Part shown: piece by piece, positions 29,440-35,543 of the stretch
Layout: each line of letters opens with the position of its first letter
How positions within the stretch are numbered: position 1 is the stretch's first letter
Origin: CF-39 sp036518215
Lineage (GTDB): Bacteria; Chloroflexota; Limnocylindria; P2-11E
Assembly (NCBI GenBank): GCA_036518215.1
Contig: DATDNP010000168.1
Span: 1 to 35,543 of the forward strand
Length of the DNA: 35,543 bases
Reading direction: 5' to 3'
The notes under the pieces: model-generated
Database searches by the model: none
Told to the model about the DNA's origin: nothing
The model's input: the letters and a program-made list of their open reading frames with translations, nothing else
Position numbers and translations under genes: made by a program

Positions 29440-29455
29440 CGGTACCGCGGTACCG
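29440..29455. promoter_or_regulatory. Perfect 16-bp palindrome upstream of flp (candidate operator)
   Basis: CGGTACCGCGGTACCG reads the same on both strands. It lies 75 bp before the flp ATG and next to the -10 of the divergent small gene, a good position for a dimeric regulator controlling either gene. Confidence 0.45.
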
Positions 29456-29464
29456 CTGCAGCGG
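29453..29464. repeat. Second palindrome upstream of flp
   Basis: CCGCTGCAGCGG is a perfect 12-bp palindrome overlapping the end of the 16-bp one by three bases. Together they could also fold as alternative hairpins. No clear -10/-35 pair for flp is seen between here and the ribosome binding site at 29517-29522. Confidence 0.35.
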
Positions 29465-29529
29465 GGCATCGACGGACGACGCGCGCGCGACGAGGTTGCG
29501 CCGCACATCTTCTGTCGGAGGTCGAGTTC

Positions 29530-29700
29530 ATGACCGCCATGCGACGCTTCATTCGCGAGCGCGAAGGGCTCGCAACGATCGAGTACGTCATCGGCGCGGC
29601 CGTCGTGCTCGGCACGCTCGTCACCGGCGTCTCCGCATGGAACAACGGGCTCGTGTCGCGCCTCCAGGCGCTCGTGACGCAGCTCCAGGGTGTGCGGTGA
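29530..29700 (+). CDS. flp: Flp-type prepilin
   Basis: This 56-aa prepilin has a basic leader (MTAMRRFIREREG) and predicted prepilin-peptidase cleavage after G13. The mature chain starts LATIEY, with the Flp hallmark Glu at +5 and Tyr at +6, then a hydrophobic helix (VIGAAVVLGTLVTGV) and a short amphipathic tail. The mature pilin would be 43 residues, subunit of a type IVb/Tad pilus for surface attachment. GGAGGT seven bases upstream supports the start. Its stop overlaps the tadE start (GTGA). It is the first gene of the operon. Confidence 0.9.
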   Translation: MTAMRRFIREREGLATIEYVIGAAVVLGTLVTGVSAWNNGLVSRLQALVTQLQGVR

Positions 29701-30089
29701 GGCTTGTCCGCGACGACGCTGGGCTCGCGACCGTGGAGACGACGCTCATGGTCGTCATCCTCGTGCCGCTCATCTTTGGTGTGATCGAGTTCGGCTCGCT
29801 GTTCCAGCGCTGGCTCGCCGCCGAGACCGTCGCGGTGCACGCGGCGAGATACGCCGGCGAGCTCGGCGGCGATCAGCCGACGCTGCGCAGCTACATCGCG
29901 CGCCAGCTCGTCGACGTTGGCATCGATCCGGAGCATGTCACCGTCGAGGTCGACCCGGCCACCGTCGGCTGGCGCGACCCCATCCGCGTCAGCGTCCGCT
30001 CCGACGAGCGCATCGAGCTCCCGTTCGCGATGTCGACCACCGTCCAGGTGAGCGCGACCGCGGTCGCGCGCGGGGAGGTGCAGCGGTGA
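29697..30089 (+). CDS. TadE-like pseudopilin
   Basis: This 130-aa protein has a short leader with a prepilin-like site after G9 (LATVET, Glu at +5), a hydrophobic helix (LMVVILVPLIFGVIEFG) and a C-terminal beta-rich domain. It fits the TadE family of minor pseudopilins that help assemble the Flp fibre. The start codon is GTG overlapping the flp stop, and the end overlaps the next gene as GTGA. Confidence 0.88.
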   Translation: MRLVRDDAGLATVETTLMVVILVPLIFGVIEFGSLFQRWLAAETVAVHAARYAGELGGDQPTLRSYIARQLVDVGIDPEHVTVEVDPATVGWRDPIRVSVRSDERIELPFAMSTTVQVSATAVARGEVQR

Positions 30090-30565
30090 TCCACGAGGAC
30101 GAGGGCACGGCGGCCATCACGACGATCCTCCTCCTCCCGCTGCTGCTCACGGTGCTCGTCGGCGTCGTGCAGATCGGAGCGCTCCGCGTGCTCGCCGCGC
30201 GCGTCGCCAGTGCGGCGGACCTCGCAACGCTCGCCGCGACCGACGACCAGGACGCGACCGCGCTCGAGCACACCGGCGCGCTCCGTCTCGCTCCGGACGC
30301 GGTCGCGGTCGCGCGCCGGTACTTCTCGCTCAACCTGTCGCAGCTCGCCCCGCAGCTCGCCGTGTCGCCCGACGAAGCCGCGGCGGCGGCCGACGTCGTC
30401 GCGTTCCCGGTCGCACCGGCGGTGGATCCGCTCACGGGATGGCGGTACGACCGGCCCGCGGTGCGCCTCGCGGCGTCGGTCCCCGTCCGCGCGCCAGCGC
30501 TCGGCGTGCTCCTCATGAAGGACACCGTGCGCATCGATGTCCGGTCCGCGAGCGCGGCGCGATGA
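30086..30565 (+). CDS. TadE/TadG-like pseudopilin
   Basis: This 159-aa protein resembles the TadE/G-like group: a short acidic start (HEDEG), a hydrophobic helix (ILLLPLLLTVLVGVVQIGAL) and an extracytoplasmic domain. The +5 residue after the putative cleavage Gly is Thr, not Glu, so processing by the prepilin peptidase is less certain than for TadE. It is much shorter than proteobacterial TadG, which carries a von Willebrand domain. GTG start, GTGA overlap upstream and ATGA overlap downstream. Confidence 0.8.
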   Translation: MIHEDEGTAAITTILLLPLLLTVLVGVVQIGALRVLAARVASAADLATLAATDDQDATALEHTGALRLAPDAVAVARRYFSLNLSQLAPQLAVSPDEAAAAADVVAFPVAPAVDPLTGWRYDRPAVRLAASVPVRAPALGVLLMKDTVRIDVRSASAAR

Positions 30566-31467
30566 GGGCGCGCATCGCGGCGACGTTCGCACTGCTCGTC
30601 CTCTTAGCGAACGTCGAGCCCGCGTCCGCGTGGGATCCGTTCGCGGGCGAGGGCGACGATGCGCCTCCACCGGCGCCCGCAGACCCGGCGCCCTTCGTCG
30701 TGCCGGAGGGCATCTACCTGGTCACCGACGTGTACACGGGGAACGCCGTGACGACGAGCGGCAACACGACCACGTACACGACGACGACGGCACACGAGGT
30801 ACCCGGGACGTACGCCCGCGTCATCGACGTCGTCGGGACGGGTGGCGCGAGCGCGTTCGACGGGTCGTCCATGAACGGCCGCGCGCGTCTCCCGGACGGA
30901 CGTGCCGTGGCCGGGACGTACTACGAGGACTACGTCCTCTCGTCCGAGGGGTACGTCTCGGTGAACATCGTGTTCTTCCAGGACGACAGCTTCACGACGG
31001 CGATCGCGACGCCGGTGCCGAGCGCGGCCACGCCCACGCCCACGCCCGTCGCGCGCGCGTCGGCCGCGCCCTTCGTCCCGCCGCCCGTCATTCCGACGCC
31101 GGCGCACGCGCCGCTCGTCGTATCGACGCCGCGGCCCGCGGTCTTCGGCGCGGGTGTCGCGCTCGGAGAGACGGCGCCGGTGCTCGCGTCCGTCGAGGTG
31201 CTCCGTGGTCGTCGGCTCGCGCTGTGGCCTCGCGCGTTCGTCGATGGCGCTTCCGTGCGCATCACGTCGTGGCGGCTCGTGGCCGGCGACGCCGACCTCG
31301 TGTCGTCGCGCACCGGCGACGCCGCGGTCCCGTGCGTCGCGACCTGGCTCCGCATGCCCTCGGCGCCCTCAACGCTGCGCTTCGAGATCACGACGGAGGC
31401 AGCGCCCGGACGTGTGCTCGTGGCCACGATCGCCGTGGCGGTGCGCTCGCCCGCGCTCGAGCAGTGA
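30562..31467 (+). CDS. Secreted protein of unknown family inside the Tad operon
   Basis: This 301-aa protein has a classical signal peptide (MRARIAATFALLVLLANVEPASA). An acidic/Pro linker is followed by a Thr-rich, probably beta domain (GIYLVTDVYTGN through the GYVSVNIVFFQDDS segment), a Pro/Thr-rich linker (~155-195, with PTPTPV) and a second beta domain with one Cys. I recognise no family. Position between pseudopilins and CpaB suggests a pilus-associated surface or adhesin component. The coding pattern and both overlaps (ATGA, GTGA) show it belongs to the operon. Confidence 0.8.
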   Translation: MRARIAATFALLVLLANVEPASAWDPFAGEGDDAPPPAPADPAPFVVPEGIYLVTDVYTGNAVTTSGNTTTYTTTTAHEVPGTYARVIDVVGTGGASAFDGSSMNGRARLPDGRAVAGTYYEDYVLSSEGYVSVNIVFFQDDSFTTAIATPVPSAATPTPTPVARASAAPFVPPPVIPTPAHAPLVVSTPRPAVFGAGVALGETAPVLASVEVLRGRRLALWPRAFVDGASVRITSWRLVAGDADLVSSRTGDAAVPCVATWLRMPSAPSTLRFEITTEAAPGRVLVATIAVAVRSPALEQ

Positions 31468-32108
31468 TCCCTCGGCGCTGGCTGCTCGCGCTCGCGCTCG
31501 CGGCGGGCGCGGTCGCGGGCGGGACGTATCTCGCCGCCGATCGGCGCGCCGACGTCGTCGTCGCGGGACGCGACATCGCGGTGCCGCGCCCGCTCACTCG
31601 TGAGGATCTCGAGCTCCGCTCCGTCGCGGCCGCTCTCGTCCCGGAGGACGCCGTCCGAAGTCTCGACGTCGCCGTCGGTTCCGTGCCTCGCGCGCCGCTC
31701 ATGCGCGGGCAGCTCGTCCTCGGCCGCGCGATCGCACCCGACGTGAGCGAGCTGCGGTCGGGCCTCCCGCTCCCGCGCGGGCAACGCGCGGTCGCGATCC
31801 CGGTCCGCGCCGTCGACGCCGTCGGCGGCGCGATCCTGCCCGGCTCGCGCGTCGACGTGCTCTCCGTGCCGGTCCTCGGCCGCGCGCCCGCGGGACGCAC
31901 GACGGAGCTCCTCATTGCTGGTGCCGCGGTGCTCGACGTGCGCGGTGAGGCCGGCGGTGCGCTCGTCCAATCCGACGCGAAGACGCAGGCCGTGACGGGC
32001 GACCGTATCGCGAGCGTCGTCATCGCCATTCCCATGGAGGACGAGATCCGCTTCGCCGATCGCATCGCGACGAGCACGTTCGTGCTCGCGCTCACCGCGA
32101 CGAAGTGA
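31464..32108 (+). CDS. cpaB: CpaB/RcpC-like pilus assembly protein (SAF domain)
   Basis: In this 214-aa protein an N-terminal membrane helix (RRWLLALALAAGAVAGGTYLAA) is followed by a SAF-type domain (VVVAGRDIAVPRPLTREDLELRSV, GQLVLGRAI) and the RcpC/CpaB region (RAVAIPVRAVDAVGGAILPGSRVDVLSV). In diderms CpaB works with the secretin; in monoderms it probably helps the pilus cross the wall. GTG start overlapping the previous stop. Confidence 0.9.
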   Translation: MIPRRWLLALALAAGAVAGGTYLAADRRADVVVAGRDIAVPRPLTREDLELRSVAAALVPEDAVRSLDVAVGSVPRAPLMRGQLVLGRAIAPDVSELRSGLPLPRGQRAVAIPVRAVDAVGGAILPGSRVDVLSVPVLGRAPAGRTTELLIAGAAVLDVRGEAGGALVQSDAKTQAVTGDRIASVVIAIPMEDEIRFADRIATSTFVLALTATK

Positions 32109-32647
32109 CGACGTCGACGCTGCGCCTCGAACGGATCGCGCCGTGCGATGTCGATCGGCACCTCGTCGAGGTCGGTGCGCTCCGGCTGATCCGCACGGAC
32201 GCGGGCATCTCGCTCGAGGTCGCGGCGGACGTGGTCGCGCGCGCCGTCGCGATGCTGGCCCGCGCCGGCCTGCGTTCGATCGCGGTCGACGGAGCGGGCA
32301 CGGTGACGCGCGGTCTCGTCGCGGGCGTCGCCATGCACCTCGAGCCCCTCTCGGCGCGCGGGGTCGTCGACGTCGTGACGATCCGGACCCTCGGCGACGG
32401 AGAGGCGACGGCGCGGCTCGCGCGACGCGGCGCCTTCCGCCGCGCCGCGGACCGCGACGCCCTGCGGGCAGTCCTCGCGGACGCCGAGCGCGCGTTCGTG
32501 TGGCGCCGCGTCCTCTACGGGTCGCCGAAGGCGATCCGCGCGCTCCGCGGTGTCCGGCCGGTCGTGTTCGATCGCGGTGCGCTGGAGCGCGGGGAAGAGC
32601 GGCTCGCGCTCGTGGGCACAGCGGCGCTCACGCGGTGGATCGCGTGA
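32105..32647 (+). CDS. Unknown 180-aa protein inside the Tad operon
   Basis: This protein has no signal peptide or membrane helix. It is Arg/Ala/Val-rich with alternating helices and strands, for example AADVVARAVAMLARAGLRSIAVDGAG and VVDVVTIRTLGDGEATARL. I recognise no family; a small cytoplasmic alpha/beta domain is likely. It sits between cpaB and the tadZ-like gene with GTGA overlaps on both sides, so it is translated with the pilus machinery. It could occupy the place of the missing N-terminal receiver-like domain of TadZ, but that is a guess. Confidence 0.7.
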   Translation: MTTSTLRLERIAPCDVDRHLVEVGALRLIRTDAGISLEVAADVVARAVAMLARAGLRSIAVDGAGTVTRGLVAGVAMHLEPLSARGVVDVVTIRTLGDGEATARLARRGAFRRAADRDALRAVLADAERAFVWRRVLYGSPKAIRALRGVRPVVFDRGALERGEERLALVGTAALTRWIA

Positions 32648-33411
32648 ACGTACGCGCGCTCCTCGATCGCACGCCGATCGCGTCGGTAGGGCTCGCGCTC
32701 ATGCGCGACGCGACGGGCCGCGACGCACCGCTCGAGGCGATCCGCCCCGCTCGCGCCGAGCGCCTCGCGCAGGACGCGCGTATCGCTTTCTGGTCCCTCG
32801 CGGCGGGCGTGGGCACGAGCACGACCGCGGCGCTCGTCGCGCACCGCTCCGCGGGGGCGGGGAGCCCGCCGATCCTCGTCGATCTCGACCGTTGGGCGCC
32901 ATCGCTCGCGCTGCGCGCGGGCATCGAGGCCGCCACCGTGAGCGACGCGCTCGTCCAGCCCGATCGCGAACGCGACCTCCTCTCGAGATGGGAGGGGGTG
33001 ACGTTCCTCCCGGGGTCGCCGCACCTGCACCGCGAGTACGACGGGCCGCGCATCGCGGCGCTCGTCGCGCGCGTCGCGCGCGGCCGTCCGCTCGTGATCG
33101 ACCTCGGCGCGGGCGCCGATGCGCTCGATGCCGACGTCATGAGCGGCCTCACGCGGCTCTGCGTCGTGACCGGCGGCCGCGCGTCGCAGCTGCAGGCCGC
33201 GTTCGCCGCGCGCGAACTGCTGCGTAGGGCGTCGCTCGCCGTCGGCGTCGCCGTGGTCGGCGTCGAGGCCGGGGACGCCCAGCTCATCGCCACGCGCATC
33301 GGATTGCCTCTGCTCGGCGCGATCCCGCACGACGCGTTCCTCGCGCGAGACGAATTCGCGGCGCGCGCGCCGACGATGCGGGCGGTCGACGCGCTCATCC
33401 GTTCGTTGTGA
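32644..33411 (+). CDS. TadZ/CpaE-like ParA-superfamily protein with degenerate Walker A
   Basis: This 255-aa protein has a MinD/ParA-like fold with FWSLAAGVGTSTTAALVAH (49-67) in the P-loop position, where the signature Lys is replaced (AAGVGTST), as is common in CpaE/TadZ. The second motif is PPILVDLDRWAPSLAL. It would mark the pole or site of Tad assembly. It lacks the atypical receiver domain found at the N-terminus of full-length CpaE/TadZ; the first 45 residues match nothing. GTG start, overlaps on both sides. Confidence 0.82.
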   Translation: MNVRALLDRTPIASVGLALMRDATGRDAPLEAIRPARAERLAQDARIAFWSLAAGVGTSTTAALVAHRSAGAGSPPILVDLDRWAPSLALRAGIEAATVSDALVQPDRERDLLSRWEGVTFLPGSPHLHREYDGPRIAALVARVARGRPLVIDLGAGADALDADVMSGLTRLCVVTGGRASQLQAAFAARELLRRASLAVGVAVVGVEAGDAQLIATRIGLPLLGAIPHDAFLARDEFAARAPTMRAVDALIRSL

Positions 33412-34550
33412 CGCGGGACGAGCTCGTCGCACGCGCGCGCCGGCAGGTCTCGGCGGGGCTCGATCCCGGCGCGATGCTCGCGGTGTACGCCGATCCGTCG
33501 CGGCGCGCGGCCTTGCACGAGCGCGTCCGCCGCTCGGTCGACGAATCCCTCAGCGATGACGACGTCCACATGCTCTGCGCCGAGCTCTTTGGCTTCGGTG
33601 TGCTCCAGCCGCTCCTCGACGATGCGCGTGTGACCGATGTGCTCGTGAATTCTCCGGACGAGATCTTCGTCGAGCGCGACGGGCGGCTGGAACGCGCGGC
33701 GGTGCGGTTCGAGAGCGTCGCCCAGGTGACGGAGCTCGCGCACCGGATCGCCGCGGGCGTCGGCCGCGAGCTCACGCTGGAGCGCCCGTTCGTCGACGCG
33801 CGGATGAGGGACGGCAGCCGCGCGAATGCCGTCATCGCTCCCGTCGGCGGACCGTCGCTCTCCATCCGAAAGTTCGCGCGCCTTTCGCTGCCGCTGCGCG
33901 GCCCGGCTCCGTCCTGGACCGCCATGGGTGCGCTGCCGGAGGAAGCTGGCGACCTGCTCGTCGATGCGATGAACGCGCGAGCGAACGTGCTCATCGTCGG
34001 CGCGACCGGCGTCGGGAAGAGCACGCTCCTGCGGTCGCTCGCGGCCGAGATCCCGCACGAGGAGCGGCTCGTCGTGATCGAGGACACGAACGAGCTCGTA
34101 CTGCCGCACCCGCACGTCGTGCACCTCGAAGGGATGGCCGGCCGCGAGTCGGCCATTGGCATCGCCGACCTCGTCGCGAACGCGCTCCGCATGCGTCCCG
34201 ACCGCATCATCGTCGGCGAGGTGCGCACCCCTCGCGAAGCGAGCGCGCTCCTCGACGCGGTCACGACCGGCCACGACGGCTCGATCACGACGGCGCACGC
34301 CGGATCCGCTCGCGGCGCGCTCGATCGTCTCGAGCTCCTGCTCGCGCGCAGCGGCGAAGCCGCACCGGATGCGATACGGCGCCACGTCATGAGCGCGTTC
34401 GACGTCATCGTGCACGTGCAACGGCGGAACGACCGGCGCGTCATCGAGGAGATCGTCGCGGTCGAGGAGGGCATCGTCCGCGACCTGTATCTGCGCGCCG
34501 ATGGCGCCGTCGGCGCGCTTCCGGCGAGGCTGCGGCGCCGGCTCGTATGA
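33408..34550 (+). CDS. tadA: TadA/CpaF secretion ATPase
   Basis: This 380-aa hexameric ATPase powers Tad pilus assembly. Its motifs are Walker A GATGVGKST (198-206), Asp box IEDTNEL (224-230), Walker B RPDRIIVGEVR (263-273) and His box TGHDGSITTAHA (287-298). The N-terminal part has the usual LLDDARVTDVLVNSPDEIFVERDG segment. It is slightly shorter than proteobacterial CpaF because the N-terminal helical region is reduced. GTG start overlapping the tadZ-like stop. Confidence 0.96.
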   Translation: MTRDELVARARRQVSAGLDPGAMLAVYADPSRRAALHERVRRSVDESLSDDDVHMLCAELFGFGVLQPLLDDARVTDVLVNSPDEIFVERDGRLERAAVRFESVAQVTELAHRIAAGVGRELTLERPFVDARMRDGSRANAVIAPVGGPSLSIRKFARLSLPLRGPAPSWTAMGALPEEAGDLLVDAMNARANVLIVGATGVGKSTLLRSLAAEIPHEERLVVIEDTNELVLPHPHVVHLEGMAGRESAIGIADLVANALRMRPDRIIVGEVRTPREASALLDAVTTGHDGSITTAHAGSARGALDRLELLLARSGEAAPDAIRRHVMSAFDVIVHVQRRNDRRVIEEIVAVEEGIVRDLYLRADGAVGALPARLRRRLV

Positions 34551-35374
34551 GCATCGTCGGCGCCGTGTCGGTCGCGGTCGCGTGCGCGAGCGTCGTGCTC
34601 GCGGCGCTCGCCCCGCGCGTCGAGGTCCCGCCGTGGCGGCATCCCGACGCCGCGCCGCTCGCGCTCGCGCTCCCCGGATGGTCGCTCGTGCGGCTCGAGG
34701 TCACGAGGGCACTGGCCGTCGCGTCCGCCGCCATCGCGCTCGCGCCGCTCGGCCTGCTGCCGCTCGCGGTGTTCGCCGCGGTCGTCCCGTCCGCCGCGCT
34801 GCGCTGGCGCATGTCCATCGCGCGCGAACGCGCCGCGGCGCGCTCCCTCGACGTGCTGCAGGCCGTGCACGCGGCGCTGCGCGGTGGGATCCCGCTCGCG
34901 CTCGCGCTGCGCCTCGCGATCGAGCGCTCCGATCCGCTCGCGGGCGATCCCTTCGTGCACGCGCTCGAGGCATTCGACCTCAACGTGCCGCTCGACGACG
35001 CCCTGCGTGCGGCGGCTGCGACCGCGCACGATCGACGCGTCGCGATGGCGCTCGAGGCGCTCGCGCTCCTCGCCGCCGAGCAGCTGCCGGCATCGCGGAG
35101 CGCGACCGTCGTCGCGAGCGTCGTCGACCGTCTCACCTTCGAACGACGGCTCGCGGAGGAAGTACGCGCGCGCAGCGGCGGCGTTCGCGCGCAGATCGTG
35201 CTCCTCGCGCTGCTCGTTCCGGCGCTCGCGCTCTACCTCACCGCGACGATGGCGGGACTTCGCGCCACGCTCGCGACACCGCTCGGGACGCACGTCCTGA
35301 TACCCGCCGCCGCGCTCCTCGAGCTCGCCGGCATCGTCGCGAGCCGCGGCATCGTCCGCGGGGTCGCTCGCTGA
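34547..35374 (+). CDS. tadB: TadB inner-membrane platform protein (T2SSF domain)
   Basis: This 275-aa protein starts with a membrane helix and a second hydrophobic region (~55-85). A cytoplasmic T2SSF-like helical domain follows (SLDVLQAVHAALRGGIPLALALRLA...FERRLAEEVRARSGGVRAQIVLLALLVPALALYL), then two C-terminal helices. It forms the platform on which TadA acts, together with TadC. ATGA overlap with tadA; the last bases overlap the putative tadC start as CTGA. Confidence 0.9.
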   Translation: MSIVGAVSVAVACASVVLAALAPRVEVPPWRHPDAAPLALALPGWSLVRLEVTRALAVASAAIALAPLGLLPLAVFAAVVPSAALRWRMSIARERAAARSLDVLQAVHAALRGGIPLALALRLAIERSDPLAGDPFVHALEAFDLNVPLDDALRAAAATAHDRRVAMALEALALLAAEQLPASRSATVVASVVDRLTFERRLAEEVRARSGGVRAQIVLLALLVPALALYLTATMAGLRATLATPLGTHVLIPAAALLELAGIVASRGIVRGVAR

Positions 35375-35543
35375 ACCTCATCGGCGCGTTCGCGGCCGCG
35401 GTCGCGGTCTCGTGCGTCGTGCTCGCGACGCGCCGGTCCTCCGGCGTGGAGCGCCGGCTCCAGCGCGTGAGGGCCGACCTCGAAACCGCGCGCCCGCTCG
35501 CTCGCGTCGTGCGTCGCCTCATGCCGGCGCGAGCGACGACGCC
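35371..35543 (+). CDS. TadC-like platform protein, N-terminal fragment, probable CTG start
   Basis: The open frame after tadB encodes about 57 residues before the window ends: a membrane helix (LIGAFAAAVAVSCVVLA) followed by a basic region (ERRLQRVRADLETARPLARVVRRLM), as at the start of TadC proteins. No ATG, GTG or TTG is available in frame before the helix. The CTG at 35371 overlaps the tadB stop as CTGA, exactly like the eight preceding NTGA junctions, so CTG is the likely start. A GTG at 35419 would cut the helix. Confidence 0.7.
   Translation, partial: MNLIGAFAAAVAVSCVVLATRRSSGVERRLQRVRADLETARPLARVVRRLMPARATT

Noticed and set aside
1..35543. CRISPR array, tRNA/rRNA genes, transposases, integrases, toxin-antitoxin or restriction genes
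   Set aside because: No repeat-spacer pattern, no cloverleaf candidate in any gap and no such protein families found; all gaps are under 200 bp.

Overview
The window is very GC-rich and densely coded. It holds 43 genes, two of them cut by the window edges, and no intergenic gap exceeds about 200 bp. No rRNA, tRNA, CRISPR array, insertion sequence or phage gene was seen. The gene content (Tad pilus genes without a secretin in view, a MurA of the fosfomycin-insensitive Asp type, PspC/LiaF-like membrane proteins, a KGG-repeat protein, many GTG starts and many apparently leaderless genes) suggests a monoderm, high-GC lineage. An uncultured Chloroflexota member is my best guess, with an actinobacterium-like lineage as the alternative. 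This is inference from gene content; no marker gene in the window settles it.

Region 1 (1-4969, minus strand) is an anaerobic aromatic-metabolism cluster. It runs from a 131-aa protein, to a regulator (receiver + winged helix + cysteine-rich PAS), to a GNAT acetyltransferase, to benzoyl-CoA reductase subunits BcrC and BcrB, and then to a BadF/BcrA-type ATPase that leaves the window at base 1. The last four genes are joined by ATGA overlaps. The receiver has lost its phospho-acceptor Asp and its conserved Lys. The PAS domain carries four cysteines, so the regulator may sense redox state or a metal rather than take part in a phosphorelay.

Region 2 (4994-29422) is mostly housekeeping genes in short units: a small four-Cys membrane protein with an M20 peptidase, a KGG-repeat protein, three PLP enzymes of sulfur amino-acid metabolism (two Cys/Met gamma-type enzymes and one cystathionine beta-synthase), threonine synthase, MurA, gamma-glutamyltransferase, an S9 peptidase, a RecB-like/RNase H-like nuclease, a HAD hydrolase, a VOC protein, a GH65-like glucosidase, two stand-alone receivers, an orphan LuxR protein, a CcdA-TlpA thiol pair and a double-ACT protein. 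Convergent neighbours repeatedly share a single CTAG as both stop codons.

Region 3 (29530 to the right edge, plus strand) is a Tad/Flp pilus operon: Flp pilin, two TadE/G pseudopilins, a secreted protein of unknown family, CpaB, an unknown 180-aa protein, a TadZ/CpaE-like ATPase, TadA/CpaF, TadB and a truncated TadC. All nine junctions are 4-nt NTGA overlaps. The last would make TadC start at CTG. Two perfect palindromes lie just upstream of flp.

A window-wide pattern may be the most transferable observation. Twelve genes have a -10-like hexamer (eleven TAnnnT, one CATACT) ending 6-11 nt before the start codon and lack a Shine-Dalgarno sequence, which is the signature of leaderless transcripts. 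At least three -10 candidates are built on the stop codon of the gene upstream. Other genes carry clear AGGAGG-type ribosome binding sites, so both initiation modes seem to coexist.
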